DNA from: Bradyrhizobium sp. AS23.2
Lineage (GTDB): Bacteria; Pseudomonadota; Alphaproteobacteria; Rhizobiales; Xanthobacteraceae
Assembly: GCF_001908185.1 (NCBI RefSeq)
Contig: NZ_LGHM01000006.1
Location: forward strand, 28,092-92,091
Reading direction: 5' to 3'
DNA: 64,000 nt
The notes below the pieces were generated by a model. That model searched no databases, had not been told where the DNA came from, and saw only the letters and a program-made list of their open reading frames with translations. The position numbers and the translations under genes were made by a program. Positions 7,900 through 16,726 of this stretch are shown one piece after another. Position 1 is the first letter of the stretch. The number at the start of each line of letters is the position of its first letter.

Positions 7900-9414
7900 T
7901 TAGAGGTCCGCGCCAGAATAGGAACAGTTGAACGACTTATTGCAGAGCGGGAAGTCGGCAATGATGTTGCCCTCGATCGCGGTTTCCAGCAGCGGCCACT
8001 GGAACCACGACGCATCGCGCAGGTGGCAGCGTTCGACGCGCAACTCGCCATCGAGCCGCAGCCACACCAGAACGTCGCCGCGGAAGGTCTCGGTGAGCGC
8101 CATGCCTTCACAGGCACCGCGGCCGATCCTGGGAGGCAGCGCAGTTTCGAGCCCTCCCGGCCCAAGTTGATGGAGGATCTGCTCGATCAACTCGACGCTC
8201 TGCTCGACCTCGCGGATCCGGATCCAGACCCGCGCGTTCACGTCACCGGCCTGCAGTACCGGCACCTCGAACGACAACGAATCGTAAGGCGCATAGGCAA
8301 TCGCCCGCCGCGCATCAAAATCGCGGCCCGAGGCGCGGCCGACATAACCGCCGGCGCCAAACTGGCGCGCATACTCCGCCTTCACGATGCCCGTGGTGAC
8401 GGTGCGGTCCTGCAAGGACGCCGTGTTGTCATAGAGCTCGATCAAGCGCGGAAAGACCTTTCGTAGCTCCGCGAGCAGCGCGCGTAGCGCGGAAACGCCG
8501 TCCGGCGCGATGCCTCGCGTCACACCACCGGGCACGATGACGTCCATCATCAGGCGATGGCCGAACGCGACATTCGCAGCGCGCAAACAGCGCTCACGCA
8601 AAATGCCGGTCTGGGCATGCATCAGCGCGAACGAAGCGTCGTTGCAGATGGCGCCGATGTCGCCCAAATGATTGGCGAGCCGCTCTAGCTCCGCCATCAG
8701 CGCTCGCAAAAGGGTCGCTTGCCTCGGAACCTCGATCTGCAGCGCCGATTCCACGGCACAAGCAAAGGCGAAGGCATAGGCGACGGCGCTGTCGCCGGAG
8801 GTGCGGTTGGCGAGCTTTGCCGCAGCCTCGAGGCTCGCGCCCTGCATCAGCGACTCGATGCCCTTGTGGGTGTAGCCGAGCCACTGCTCCAGCCGCACCA
8901 CATGCTCGCCATTGGCGGTGAAGCGGAAATGGCCGGGCTCGATGATCCCGGCATGGACCGGGCCGACCGCCACCTGGTGCAACGCCTCGCCCTCGGCCGG
9001 CAGGAACTGGTATGGCCGCACGTCGCGCGATGCGTTGCGGCCGGAGAGCGGATAGGGTTTGCCCCAGGCATAGTGATCGAGCCATGGCCGCAGATCGTCA
9101 GCGACGGCAGGAACAAGCCCGAACAGATCATGGATGGTCCGCTCCAGCCGAAGCGCCGGCGGATGACGGCTGGCGACGCTTGGAAATGTGCCGGCCCCAC
9201 ACTCGTAGGTGACGACCGCGATCTCGGCCGAGACTCCATCGAGCATCGCCATATGCACCGCGGTCGGCTCGCCCCAGAAGCCAAGCAGTGTGAGGCCTCC
9301 CTCGACCAGTCGTTCGATCGCCGCCTGCCAGCCCGCCTCCGTCACGACCGCGCGCGGCCAGGGCCGGTGCGGCATCTCCGCAGTGACATGGGGGATGCTG
9401 TCGAGGATGCCCAT
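7900..9414 (-). CDS. hyfG: Hydrogenase-4 large-subunit-like protein (NuoCD/HyfG family) without NiFe ligands
   Basis: A fusion of a NuoC-like N-terminal domain (about residues 1-125) and a NuoD / hydrogenase large-subunit domain (about 140-504), as in HyfG and HycE. In real group 4 hydrogenases the NiFe centre is held by an RICGIC motif and a C-terminal DPCxxC. Here the first motif reads RTSGDS (residues 204-209), with no cysteine. The C-terminus has only Cys491 and Cys497, five residues apart, in FPLCNKSFNCS. The protein therefore cannot bind NiFe in the normal way and resembles the energy-converting hydrogenase-related (Ehr) class, whose reaction is unknown. It is preceded by hyfF and followed by hyfI. 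Identity as a NuoCD-like subunit is secure; catalytic function is open. Confidence 0.9.
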   Translation of the reverse strand: MGILDSIPHVTAEMPHRPWPRAVVTEAGWQAAIERLVEGGLTLLGFWGEPTAVHMAMLDGVSAEIAVVTYECGAGTFPSVASRHPPALRLERTIHDLFGLVPAVADDLRPWLDHYAWGKPYPLSGRNASRDVRPYQFLPAEGEALHQVAVGPVHAGIIEPGHFRFTANGEHVVRLEQWLGYTHKGIESLMQGASLEAAAKLANRTSGDSAVAYAFAFACAVESALQIEVPRQATLLRALMAELERLANHLGDIGAICNDASFALMHAQTGILRERCLRAANVAFGHRLMMDVIVPGGVTRGIAPDGVSALRALLAELRKVFPRLIELYDNTASLQDRTVTTGIVKAEYARQFGAGGYVGRASGRDFDARRAIAYAPYDSLSFEVPVLQAGDVNARVWIRIREVEQSVELIEQILHQLGPGGLETALPPRIGRGACEGMALTETFRGDVLVWLRLDGELRVERCHLRDASWFQWPLLETAIEGNIIADFPLCNKSFNCSYSGADL

Positions 9415-9417
9415 CGC

Positions 9418-10857
9418 TTACCCCAGGAGCTTCGCGACGTTCTGGAAGCTGGTGACCAGCACCGGCGGCAGATAGATGCCGGCCATCAGCACCAATCCGA
9501 GGTGCGTGAACATCGGCACGTAGGAGGCTTCCGCGGGCGCGGTCTTGCCCTTGGGCTCGCCGAACATCACCGGGCCGATCCGCAAGAACAGCCCGCCGAG
9601 CGCGATGATGATGCCGAGCACCAGGATCACCGTCAGCCAGGGCGCGCGGGCGAAGGTCGAGCTCACTACTAGAAACTCGCTCATGAAGATGCCGAGCGGC
9701 GGCAGCCCGACGATGGCGACGACGCCGAGCATCAGGCCCCAGCCGAGCGCGGGGTTGGTCGCCGTGAGCCCACCGATATCGGCGATCTTCTGTGTGCCCT
9801 TGACCTGTGCGATATGGCCCACCGCGAAGAAGATTGCCGACTTGGTCAGCGAATGCATGGTCATGTGCAACAGCCCTGCGAAATTCGCGAGCGGCCCGCC
9901 CATGCCGAAGGCGAAGACGATGATGCCCATATGCTCGATCGAGGAATAGGCGAACATCCGTTTGATGTCGCGGCGCCGGTACAGCATCAGCGCGGCGAAG
10001 ATCACCGAGATCAGGCCCATGGTCACCATCAGCGGACCCGGCGTGATCGCCGCCGAGTTGACCGCGAGCATCATCTTGAAGCGCAGGAGCGCATAGAGCG
10101 CGACATTGAGCAACAGGCCGGACAGCACCGCCGAGATCGGCGTCGGGCCCTCGGCATGCGCATCCGGCAGCCAGGCGTGCAGCGGTGCGAGGCCGACCTT
10201 GGTGCCGTAGCCGAGCAGGAGGAAGACGAAGGCGACGTTGAGCAACGCCGGGTCGAACTGTGCGGCGTGCTTCACCAGCACCGTCCACACCATGCCGTCC
10301 ATCCCCTCGCCCACCACGGGGCGCGCCGCCATATAGACCAGGATCGTGCCGAACAGCGCGAGCGCGATGCCGACGCTACCGAGGATGAAATATTTCCAGG
10401 CGGCTTCCAGCGCCTCATGGGTGCGGTAGATGCCGACCATCAGCACGGTCGTCAGCGTCGCCATCTCGACCGCGACCCACATCAGGCCGATATTGTTGGC
10501 GATGAGCGCGAGGTTCATCGCGAACATCAGTATCTGGTACATCGCATGATAGAAGCGCAGGAAGGCCGGCGTCAGCCGCCCGATCTCGATCTCGTGGTGG
10601 ATGTAGCTCGCGCTGAACACCGATGTCGTGAAGCCGACGAAGGTCGTCAGCACGATGAAGACCTTGTTGAGGTCGTCAAGCAGCAGATATTGCCCCGACG
10701 TCGGCTCGATCACGAACAGCAACAGCGAGGTGAGGAAGGTCGCGAGCGCCGCAACGACGTTGAGCTTCGCCGTCAGCAGGTAGCCGGGCAGGATCGCGAG
10801 CAGCGTGGCCGAGATGGCCGGGATCAGCAGGATCGCACCGAGCGCATCGATCGTCAT
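9418..10857 (-). CDS. hyfF: Hydrogenase-4 membrane subunit, NuoM/N-like (HyfF)
   Basis: Antiporter-like membrane subunit of 479 residues with about 14 hydrophobic helices. It carries the family motifs LPDAHAEGPTPISAVLSG and HSLTKSAIFFAVGHI, whose lysine and histidine residues line the proton channel in relatives. It starts at an ATG overlapping the hyfE stop by 4 bp and ends 3 bp before hyfG, so it is translationally coupled. Role by family: coupling of a redox or other conformational reaction to H+ or Na+ translocation. Confidence 0.92.
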   Translation of the reverse strand: MTIDALGAILLIPAISATLLAILPGYLLTAKLNVVAALATFLTSLLLFVIEPTSGQYLLLDDLNKVFIVLTTFVGFTTSVFSASYIHHEIEIGRLTPAFLRFYHAMYQILMFAMNLALIANNIGLMWVAVEMATLTTVLMVGIYRTHEALEAAWKYFILGSVGIALALFGTILVYMAARPVVGEGMDGMVWTVLVKHAAQFDPALLNVAFVFLLLGYGTKVGLAPLHAWLPDAHAEGPTPISAVLSGLLLNVALYALLRFKMMLAVNSAAITPGPLMVTMGLISVIFAALMLYRRRDIKRMFAYSSIEHMGIIVFAFGMGGPLANFAGLLHMTMHSLTKSAIFFAVGHIAQVKGTQKIADIGGLTATNPALGWGLMLGVVAIVGLPPLGIFMSEFLVVSSTFARAPWLTVILVLGIIIALGGLFLRIGPVMFGEPKGKTAPAEASYVPMFTHLGLVLMAGIYLPPVLVTSFQNVAKLLG

Positions 10858-11516
10858 CGCCGCTCTCCCCTGAAGCGATCGAGTGCCTGCACGTCCACGC
10901 TGTCAAAACGCTCGCGGATGCGGAACAGGAAGATGCCGATCACGATGAAGGCGATCAGCACCGAGAAGGCGACGCTGATCTCGACCACCAGCGGCATGCC
11001 CTTGGCTCCGGTTGCCGCCAGCACCAACCCGTTCTCCAGCGACATGAAGCCGACGACTTGGCTCACGGCGTTGCGTCGCGTCACCATGATCAGGAGCCCG
11101 AGCAGCACCACCGACAGCGCGAAGGCAAGGTCTTCACGCGCCAGCGCGTCGGCGCCCGGGGTCACGCGCAGCATCACCACCATCGACAACGCGACGAGGC
11201 CGATGCCGGCCATCATGGTCAGCCCGATGCCGATCACGTTCTCGATCTCGCGGTGGATGCCGAGCCGCTTGATGATCCGGTGCAGCGCCACCGGGATGAT
11301 GATGGCCTTGAAGACCAGTGCGATCAGCGCCGTCACGTAGAGATGTGGCGCGTGCTGCACATAGGCCTGCCAGGCGACCGACAGCGCCAGCACGCCGGCG
11401 TGCAGCGCATAGACGTTCAGGAGCGCATAGAGCCGGTCCTGGTAGAGCATCATGAAACTCGCCAGCACGAGGGAGCCGGCGAGCAGATGGGCGATGTCGA
11501 ATTGCAGGCTGCTCAT
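10854..11516 (-). CDS. hyfE: Hydrogenase-4 membrane subunit E
   Basis: Small membrane subunit of 220 residues with about six helices, found only in hydrogenase-4/formate hydrogenlyase-type complexes and related to NuoK in its last part (VGFMSLENGLVLAATGAKGMP). It starts 2 bp after the hyfC stop and overlaps hyfF by 4 bp. There is no hyfD gene between hyfC and hyfE, unlike E. coli hyf. Confidence 0.9.
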   Translation of the reverse strand: MSSLQFDIAHLLAGSLVLASFMMLYQDRLYALLNVYALHAGVLALSVAWQAYVQHAPHLYVTALIALVFKAIIIPVALHRIIKRLGIHREIENVIGIGLTMMAGIGLVALSMVVMLRVTPGADALAREDLAFALSVVLLGLLIMVTRRNAVSQVVGFMSLENGLVLAATGAKGMPLVVEISVAFSVLIAFIVIGIFLFRIRERFDSVDVQALDRFRGERR

Positions 11517-11518
11517 CG

Positions 11519-12475
11519 CTAGAGGCTCCCGGACACGAAGCGCAACAGGGTGGCAAGCAGCGCCAACATCAGCGCCGCGCCGAGGAACTCGGGGATCCTG
11601 AATACCCGCATCTTGGCGATCGACGTCTCGAAGAGGGCGAGCAGGAAGCCGAGGACCGCGAGCTTGCCGAGATAGAGCAGCGCACCGAGGCCCAACCTCG
11701 CAACGCTTGCATCCGCTGTCGCCGTGCCCCAGGGCAGGAACACGCAGGCGATCAGTGAAACATAGAGCAGGAGCTTGAGCTGCGACGACAGGTCGACCAG
11801 CGCGAGATGCCGCCCCGAATATTCCAGTACCATGGCCTCGTGCACCATGGTGAGTTCGAGATGGGTGGCCGGATTGTCGACGGGGATGCGGGCATTCTCC
11901 GCCAGCGCCACGATGGTCAGCGCGACGAAGGCCATGCCAAGCGACACGCGCAGGCCGACCGCGTCCGATCCCATGAATTCGGCGACGTAGGAGAGCTGGG
12001 TCGAGCCCGCGATCATCGCGACGGAGAAGACGGTGATCAGCATCGCAGGCTCGGCGAGCGAGGCGATCATCACCTCGCGACTGGAGCCGATGCCGCCGAA
12101 GGCGGTGCCGACGTCCATGCCGGCGAGCGCCTGGAAGAAACGCGCGCTGCCGAGCAGTGCGATGATGGCGATGAGGTCGGCGGTCCAGGAGAACAAGAGC
12201 CCGTTGCCGAAGGTCGGCACCAGCGAGGCCGCGACCCAGGTGCCTGCGAACATCAGATAGGGAATGACGCGGAACAGCCAGGAGGCGTTATCCGCCAGCA
12301 CGACGTCCTTGCGCATCAGGCGGATGAGATCGCGATAGGGCTGCAAGAGCGGCGGACCGCGCCGGCGCAACAGCCGCGCCTTCACCTTGCGGACGAAGCC
12401 GGTGAGCAATGGCGCAAGCAGCAGCACGAGGCTCATCTGGACGCCTTGCGAGAGGATGTCGCGAAGCGCGGTCAT
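11519..12475 (-). CDS. hyfC: Hydrogenase-4 membrane subunit, NuoH-like (HyfC)
   Basis: NuoH-like membrane anchor of 318 residues that links the antiporter-like subunits to the peripheral arm. It contains RRRGPPLLQPYRDLIRL near residue 35 and the conserved acidic IPVDNPATHLELTMVHEAM segment. The frame is open further upstream to 12787, but the ATG at 12475 forms an ATGA overlap with the hyfB stop and begins the family sequence, so it is the start. Confidence 0.92.
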   Translation of the reverse strand: MTALRDILSQGVQMSLVLLLAPLLTGFVRKVKARLLRRRGPPLLQPYRDLIRLMRKDVVLADNASWLFRVIPYLMFAGTWVAASLVPTFGNGLLFSWTADLIAIIALLGSARFFQALAGMDVGTAFGGIGSSREVMIASLAEPAMLITVFSVAMIAGSTQLSYVAEFMGSDAVGLRVSLGMAFVALTIVALAENARIPVDNPATHLELTMVHEAMVLEYSGRHLALVDLSSQLKLLLYVSLIACVFLPWGTATADASVARLGLGALLYLGKLAVLGFLLALFETSIAKMRVFRIPEFLGAALMLALLATLLRFVSGSL

Positions 12476-14472
12476 AGCGCCACCACCAAGAGCAGCACGA
12501 TCAACGCGGCGAAGACGAGCGTCAGATAGCGGCGGATGGTGAGGAACTGCAGCATATTGATGCGCTCGGTCGCGACGCCGATCACCTTGGCGATCGGCGC
12601 GTAGAGCGCATCCCAGATCAGGTCGCGCATGTCGACGGTGAGCCGGGCCGGCGCGGGCGACAAGGGCTGCGGCATCTCGCCGATCTCGTGCGCAGCGAAG
12701 ATCACGCTGCCGAACACGCGGCGGATCGGCTGCGAGAAGCTGGAGGCGGAGTACTGGATCGCGGGGTTCGGATCCGGATAGCCGCAATCCCAGGCCGGTG
12801 CGCGACGCAAGCGATCGGACGCCAGGCGATGAATGGCGGAGGATGCGGCCATGCCGCTGAGCGCCGCGAACAGAAACACCAAGAGGCCGTTATAGGAGCT
12901 GCGACTCTCCGCGATCGGCACGATAGTCATCCACTCCAGTCCGGTCTGGTGCGGCATGACGTTGCCGACCATGGCCTTGCTCACCGGCGCAAGCGCGTCG
13001 ATGAAGAGGCCGGGCAGGATGCCGGCGACGAGGCAGAGAGCGGCTAGCGCGAACATCGCGGAGAGCGAGAAGCGATCCGTCTCGTGCGCGGACGCTGCGA
13101 CATCCGAACGGGGACGGCCGAGGAAGCTGATGCCGTAGAGTTTGACGAAACACGCCGCGGCGAAGGCAGCGGCGAGCGCCAGCAGTCCGCCCACCGCCGG
13201 GATGATCAGCTTCAATCCCCAGTTCGGCAGTTGCGGTGAGAGCAGGATGGCCTGAAAGGTCAGCCATTCCGAAACGAAGCCGTTGAACGGCGGCAATGCC
13301 GAGATCGCGACGCAGCCGACCAGCACTGCGAACGCCGTCTTCGGCATGCGATGGATCAGCCCGCCGAGCTTCTCCATGTCGCGCTCGCCGGTGACTTCCA
13401 GCACCGCGCCAGCGCCGAAGAACAACAGGCTCTTGAACAGCGCGTGATTGAAGACGTGCAGCAGCGCCGCAGTGAAGGCGAGCGCGGCCACCCAATCGAG
13501 CCCCTGCGCCTTGAAGGCGAGCGCCAGCCCGAGGCCGGTGAAGATGATGCCGATATTCTCGATGGTCGAATAAGCGAGCACGCGCTTGATGTCGCGCTGC
13601 ATGAGCGCATAGAGCACACCCAGCGTCGCGGTCGGCCCGCCGACCAAGAGCACCACAATGCTCCACCACCACACCGGTTCGGGCAGAAGATCAAAGACGA
13701 TACGCACGAAGCCGTAGACGGCGACCTTGGTCATGACGCCGCTCATGAGGCCGGAGACGTGGCTGGGCGCGGCGGGATGGGCAAGCGGCAGCCAAGCGTG
13801 CAGCGGCACCAGGCCAGCCTTGGAGCCGGCGCCCAGCAGCGTGAGGATCACCACCATGCCGGTCAGCGCAGCGGAAGGATGCGAGGCTCGGATCGCATCG
13901 AAATCGTAACCGGCGCCGCTCGCGAGCAGGCCGAAGGCGAGCAGCAGCGCCAGCGTGCCGAAACTTGCCATCAGAAGATAGACATAGCCGGCGCGGACAT
14001 TCCCGTCCTCCCGGTGATGCGACACCACCATCGCCCAGGAGGTCACCGACATGAATTCCCAGGCGACCAGGAAGCTGAAGGCATCGTTTGCCAGCACGAC
14101 GACGTTCATCCCTGCGAGATAGGCAGGATAGAACGGCAGCACGCGGCCGGGGGAGTCCTCGTGCTGGCCGTAGCCGAGCGCGAACAGGCTCGCAGCGGCG
14201 CCGCCGAGATTGACGACGACGAGGAAGAAGGCGGACAGTGCATCGAGCCGGAAATGGGCACCGAGCCAAGGCAGGCCGATCGGCAGTGTCGCGGTCGGCG
14301 TCAGATGGGGGAAATAGAGCAGATCGGACAGCGCCGTGACACATAGCGTCGATGTGGCGATCAGGCATCCGCCATAAAGGATGGTCGAGCCGCGCGGGCG
14401 CGTCGACAGCACGACTCCCGCAGGCGCCAGCGCCAGCAGAGCCGCCACCGACCATAGCGCCACGGCGATCAT
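12472..14472 (-). CDS. hyfB: Hydrogenase-4 membrane subunit, NuoL-like (HyfB)
   Basis: Large antiporter-like membrane subunit of 666 residues with about 16 hydrophobic helices. Motifs LPLAHPAAPSHVSGLMSG and FNHALFKSLLFFGAG are the ion-channel segments of this family. It is the first structural gene of the minus-strand operon hyfB-C-E-F-G-I. The operon has no ferredoxin subunits (HyfA, HyfH), no formate dehydrogenase, and no maturation genes in this window. The XRE-type regulator at 14513 lies 40 bp upstream on the same strand. Confidence 0.92.
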   Translation of the reverse strand: MIAVALWSVAALLALAPAGVVLSTRPRGSTILYGGCLIATSTLCVTALSDLLYFPHLTPTATLPIGLPWLGAHFRLDALSAFFLVVVNLGGAAASLFALGYGQHEDSPGRVLPFYPAYLAGMNVVVLANDAFSFLVAWEFMSVTSWAMVVSHHREDGNVRAGYVYLLMASFGTLALLLAFGLLASGAGYDFDAIRASHPSAALTGMVVILTLLGAGSKAGLVPLHAWLPLAHPAAPSHVSGLMSGVMTKVAVYGFVRIVFDLLPEPVWWWSIVVLLVGGPTATLGVLYALMQRDIKRVLAYSTIENIGIIFTGLGLALAFKAQGLDWVAALAFTAALLHVFNHALFKSLLFFGAGAVLEVTGERDMEKLGGLIHRMPKTAFAVLVGCVAISALPPFNGFVSEWLTFQAILLSPQLPNWGLKLIIPAVGGLLALAAAFAAACFVKLYGISFLGRPRSDVAASAHETDRFSLSAMFALAALCLVAGILPGLFIDALAPVSKAMVGNVMPHQTGLEWMTIVPIAESRSSYNGLLVFLFAALSGMAASSAIHRLASDRLRRAPAWDCGYPDPNPAIQYSASSFSQPIRRVFGSVIFAAHEIGEMPQPLSPAPARLTVDMRDLIWDALYAPIAKVIGVATERINMLQFLTIRRYLTLVFAALIVLLLVVAL

Positions 14473-14512
14473 GGCCGCTCCTCGATCATGATTTGCGCGC
14501 GCGTCGCCATCG

Positions 14513-14851
14513 CTATTGGCCGCCTGCGCTCGGGGGTGGAGACTTCAGCCGCACACCGCGGCCCCCGGAGCTCGACGCCGCCCCCTCGGCGATCAGCTCG
14601 ATGCCGGCAACCGACAGCGCCTCGACCAGCTTCACCAGGGAATCGACATTGCCGCGGATCACCCCTTCGGAGGCCTCCATGCGCTGGATCGTTGGCAGCG
14701 ACAGCGAACAGCGCTGCGCGAGTTCGCGCTGGTCAATCCTGAGCAAGGCACGGGCGGCTCGAAGCTGCGCGGCGGTGATCACGGGGCGAATGTCCGTGGC
14801 AGTTACAGTGATTGATTTACCAAGCTTAGGGCGCGCGAAATGACGTTTCAA
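14513..14851 (-). CDS. XRE-type helix-turn-helix regulator
   Basis: Small DNA-binding protein of up to 112 residues with a Cro/C1-type helix-turn-helix: LRAARALLRIDQRELAQRCSLS followed by LPTIQRMEASEG. The N-terminus is uncertain: the longest frame starts at the ATG 14851, while the fold begins near IRPVITAAQLRAAR. It is 40 bp upstream of hyfB on the same strand, so it is probably co-transcribed and a candidate regulator of the hyf-like operon. This is an inference from position. Confidence 0.8.
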   Translation of the reverse strand: MKRHFARPKLGKSITVTATDIRPVITAAQLRAARALLRIDQRELAQRCSLSLPTIQRMEASEGVIRGNVDSLVKLVEALSVAGIELIAEGAASSSGGRGVRLKSPPPSAGGQ

Positions 14852-14981
14852 GCATCGTTTTCTATATGCGACGCATCATTCCGTTCGACGTCCTCGGAAC
14901 TCACGCCCTCGCACTCCGCCATCAGGCTCGTCGGCGCGAGCTTCCGGGCTCGCGCTCGCGCGCACCTAAGAATGACTGTCC

Positions 14982-15503
14982 TCAAAACTCGTTGGCGATC
15001 TTCGAGAGCATCTCGATCAGGGCTTCGCGGTTGGCCTGCCCGAGCAGATCGTTCAGCCGCGCCTCGTGCTTGGTGGCGACGAGCTTCTTGGCACGGGCCA
15101 GCACGGCCTTGCCCTTGTCGGTCAGCACCAGGATGTGCGAGCGGCGGTCGTTGGTGGAGCGGATCCGCGCGCAAAGGTCTCGGCTCTCGAGATTGTCGAG
15201 CATGGCCACGAAGTTCGGGCGCAGGATGCCGAGCGTCGAAGCGACCTCGGTCTGGTTGCGGCCCGGATTCTTCTCGACCAGCAGCAGCACGGAGAACTGT
15301 GCGGGCGTGAGCTGGAGCGAGGCCATGCAGCGCAGAAAGTTCTCGAACACCTTGAGCTGCGCCCGCTTCAGCACGTAACCGAGCTGTTCCGAGAGCTCGC
15401 CGAGCTGAAGCGCCTCAGGCTGCGCCTCCGTCGCGTCCTTGCGGCCCTTGGCCGCGTCGCCGGGCTTTTCGGAGGACTTTTCAGCGGCTTTGGAAACGGT
15501 CAT
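14982..15503 (-). CDS. MarR-family transcriptional regulator
   Basis: Winged-helix dimeric regulator of 173 residues. A charged N-terminal tail of about 30 residues is followed by the MarR core, with LTPAQFSVLLLVEKNPGRNQTEVASTLG (helix-turn-helix) and ESRDLCARIRSTNDRRSHILVLTDKG (wing). It is divergent from the livH operon; a perfect 10-bp inverted repeat lies in the shared 176-bp gap (15562-15595). By analogy with CouR, BadR and similar MarR proteins of Rhizobiales it may respond to an aromatic or acyl-CoA ligand, but the ligand cannot be read from the sequence. Confidence 0.92.
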   Translation of the reverse strand: MTVSKAAEKSSEKPGDAAKGRKDATEAQPEALQLGELSEQLGYVLKRAQLKVFENFLRCMASLQLTPAQFSVLLLVEKNPGRNQTEVASTLGILRPNFVAMLDNLESRDLCARIRSTNDRRSHILVLTDKGKAVLARAKKLVATKHEARLNDLLGQANREALIEMLSKIANEF

Positions 15504-15561
15504 CGCCTCGTGCTCGTAATCCCGCTAAGCTCGGGATGGGTCGCCCATCACCCTTGAGATT

Positions 15562-15595
15562 ATATTTGATAATTGTTATTGACCATATCAAATAT
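15562..15595. promoter_or_regulatory. AT-rich inverted repeat between marR and livH (candidate operator)
   Basis: ATATTTGATA at 15562-15571 and its exact complement TATCAAATAT at 15586-15595, spaced by 14 bp, in otherwise GC-rich DNA. It sits in the divergent promoter region of the MarR gene and the liv operon. The half-site spacing is long for one MarR dimer, so it may be two overlapping sites; ATAATTGTTAT at 15569-15579 is a further short palindrome inside. Confidence 0.6.
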
Positions 15596-15679
15596 CGTCA
15601 GCGTTTTTCAATGGCTGTGAGCGGACCGTCCACCGCAACCGCGGAGACCGGCCCGGATCTTTGAGGGGAGCGTCCGGTC

Positions 15680-16720
15680 TTGAACACCACCATCATGCTG
15701 TTCCTGCTGCAGGACGGCATCACCAATGGCGCGATCTACGCGTTGCTCGGCCTGGCGCTGGTGCTGGTGTTCGCCGTCACCCGCGTGATCCTCATCCCCC
15801 AGGGCGAATTCGTCACCTATGGCGCGCTGACCTATGCCTCGCTGGCCGCGGGCCAGATGCCGGGGACGGCAAAACTCGCCCTCGCCCTCGGCATCGGCGC
15901 CTTCGCGTTCGACCTGTTCGTGGCGCGCAAGGCGATGCACACACGGCTGATCGTGCGCAGCTTCCTCACCAACATCGTGCTGCCGGCCATCGTACTGGCG
16001 CTGACCATTTACTTCGCCGCCCAGAAGCCGCCGGTGGCGATCTGCATCGCGCTGTCGCTGGTGATCGTCGCGATGATCGGCCTGTATCTCTACCGCATCG
16101 CGTTCCAGCCGCTGGCGCACACCTCCGTGCTGGTGCTGCTGATCGCCTCGGTCGGCGTCCACCTCGCGCTCCAGGGACTGGGCCTCTTGTTCTTCGGCGC
16201 CGAAGGCCAGCGCGGACCGGCCGTGCTGTCCACCGCCTTCACCGCGGGCTCGCTGCGCTTCACCGGCCAGAGCATCACGGTCTACGCCATCACGATCGCC
16301 TTCATCGTCGGGCTCTGGCTGTTCTTCGGGCTGACGCTCTACGGCAAGGCGCTGCGTGCGACCGCCGTGAACCGGCTCGGCGCGCGGCTGGCCGGCATCC
16401 GCACCACGTTGTCGGGGCAGATCGCGTTCCTGCTGGCGTCCGTCATCGGCGCGCTGTCGGGCATCATGATCGTGCCGATCACGACGCTCTACTATGACTC
16501 CGGCTTCCTGATCGGCCTGAAGGGTTTTGTCGCTGCTATCATCGGCGGACTCGTCAGCTACCCCTTAACCGCCGTCGCGGCGCTCGTCGTAGGCATCGTC
16601 GAGGCGTTCTCGTCCTTCTATGCCTCCAATTACAAGGAGGTCATCGTTTTCATGCTCTTGATCCCCGTGCTGCTGCTGCGCTCGCTCGCCGCGCCCGCGG
16701 TCGAGGAAGAGAAGGACTGA
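15680..16720 (+). CDS. livH: Branched-chain amino acid-type ABC permease LivH
   Basis: Inner-membrane permease of 346 residues from a TTG start at 15680, with GAGGGGAG upstream. Hydrophobic helices and the family segment NGAIYALLGLALVLVF near the N-terminus, followed by IPQGEFVTYGAL, identify LivH. The gene is first in an operon with a livM-livG fusion and livF; no binding-protein gene is in the operon. The tandem binding proteins at 0.1-5.7 kb are possible partners, which is inference. Confidence 0.92.
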   Translation: MNTTIMLFLLQDGITNGAIYALLGLALVLVFAVTRVILIPQGEFVTYGALTYASLAAGQMPGTAKLALALGIGAFAFDLFVARKAMHTRLIVRSFLTNIVLPAIVLALTIYFAAQKPPVAICIALSLVIVAMIGLYLYRIAFQPLAHTSVLVLLIASVGVHLALQGLGLLFFGAEGQRGPAVLSTAFTAGSLRFTGQSITVYAITIAFIVGLWLFFGLTLYGKALRATAVNRLGARLAGIRTTLSGQIAFLLASVIGALSGIMIVPITTLYYDSGFLIGLKGFVAAIIGGLVSYPLTAVAALVVGIVEAFSSFYASNYKEVIVFMLLIPVLLLRSLAAPAVEEEKD

Positions 16721-16726
16721 CGCGCG

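Noticed and set aside
9814..11340. Long open frame (over 500 codons) on the plus strand opposite hyfF and hyfE
   Set aside because: Composition is dominated by Arg, His, Gln and Asp, as expected from the complement of GC-rich membrane-protein codons; the minus-strand genes have clear family motifs.
7372..14472. Functional formate hydrogenlyase or H2-evolving hydrogenase
   Set aside because: The NiFe cysteine ligands, ferredoxin subunits, formate dehydrogenase and maturation genes are all missing from the window.
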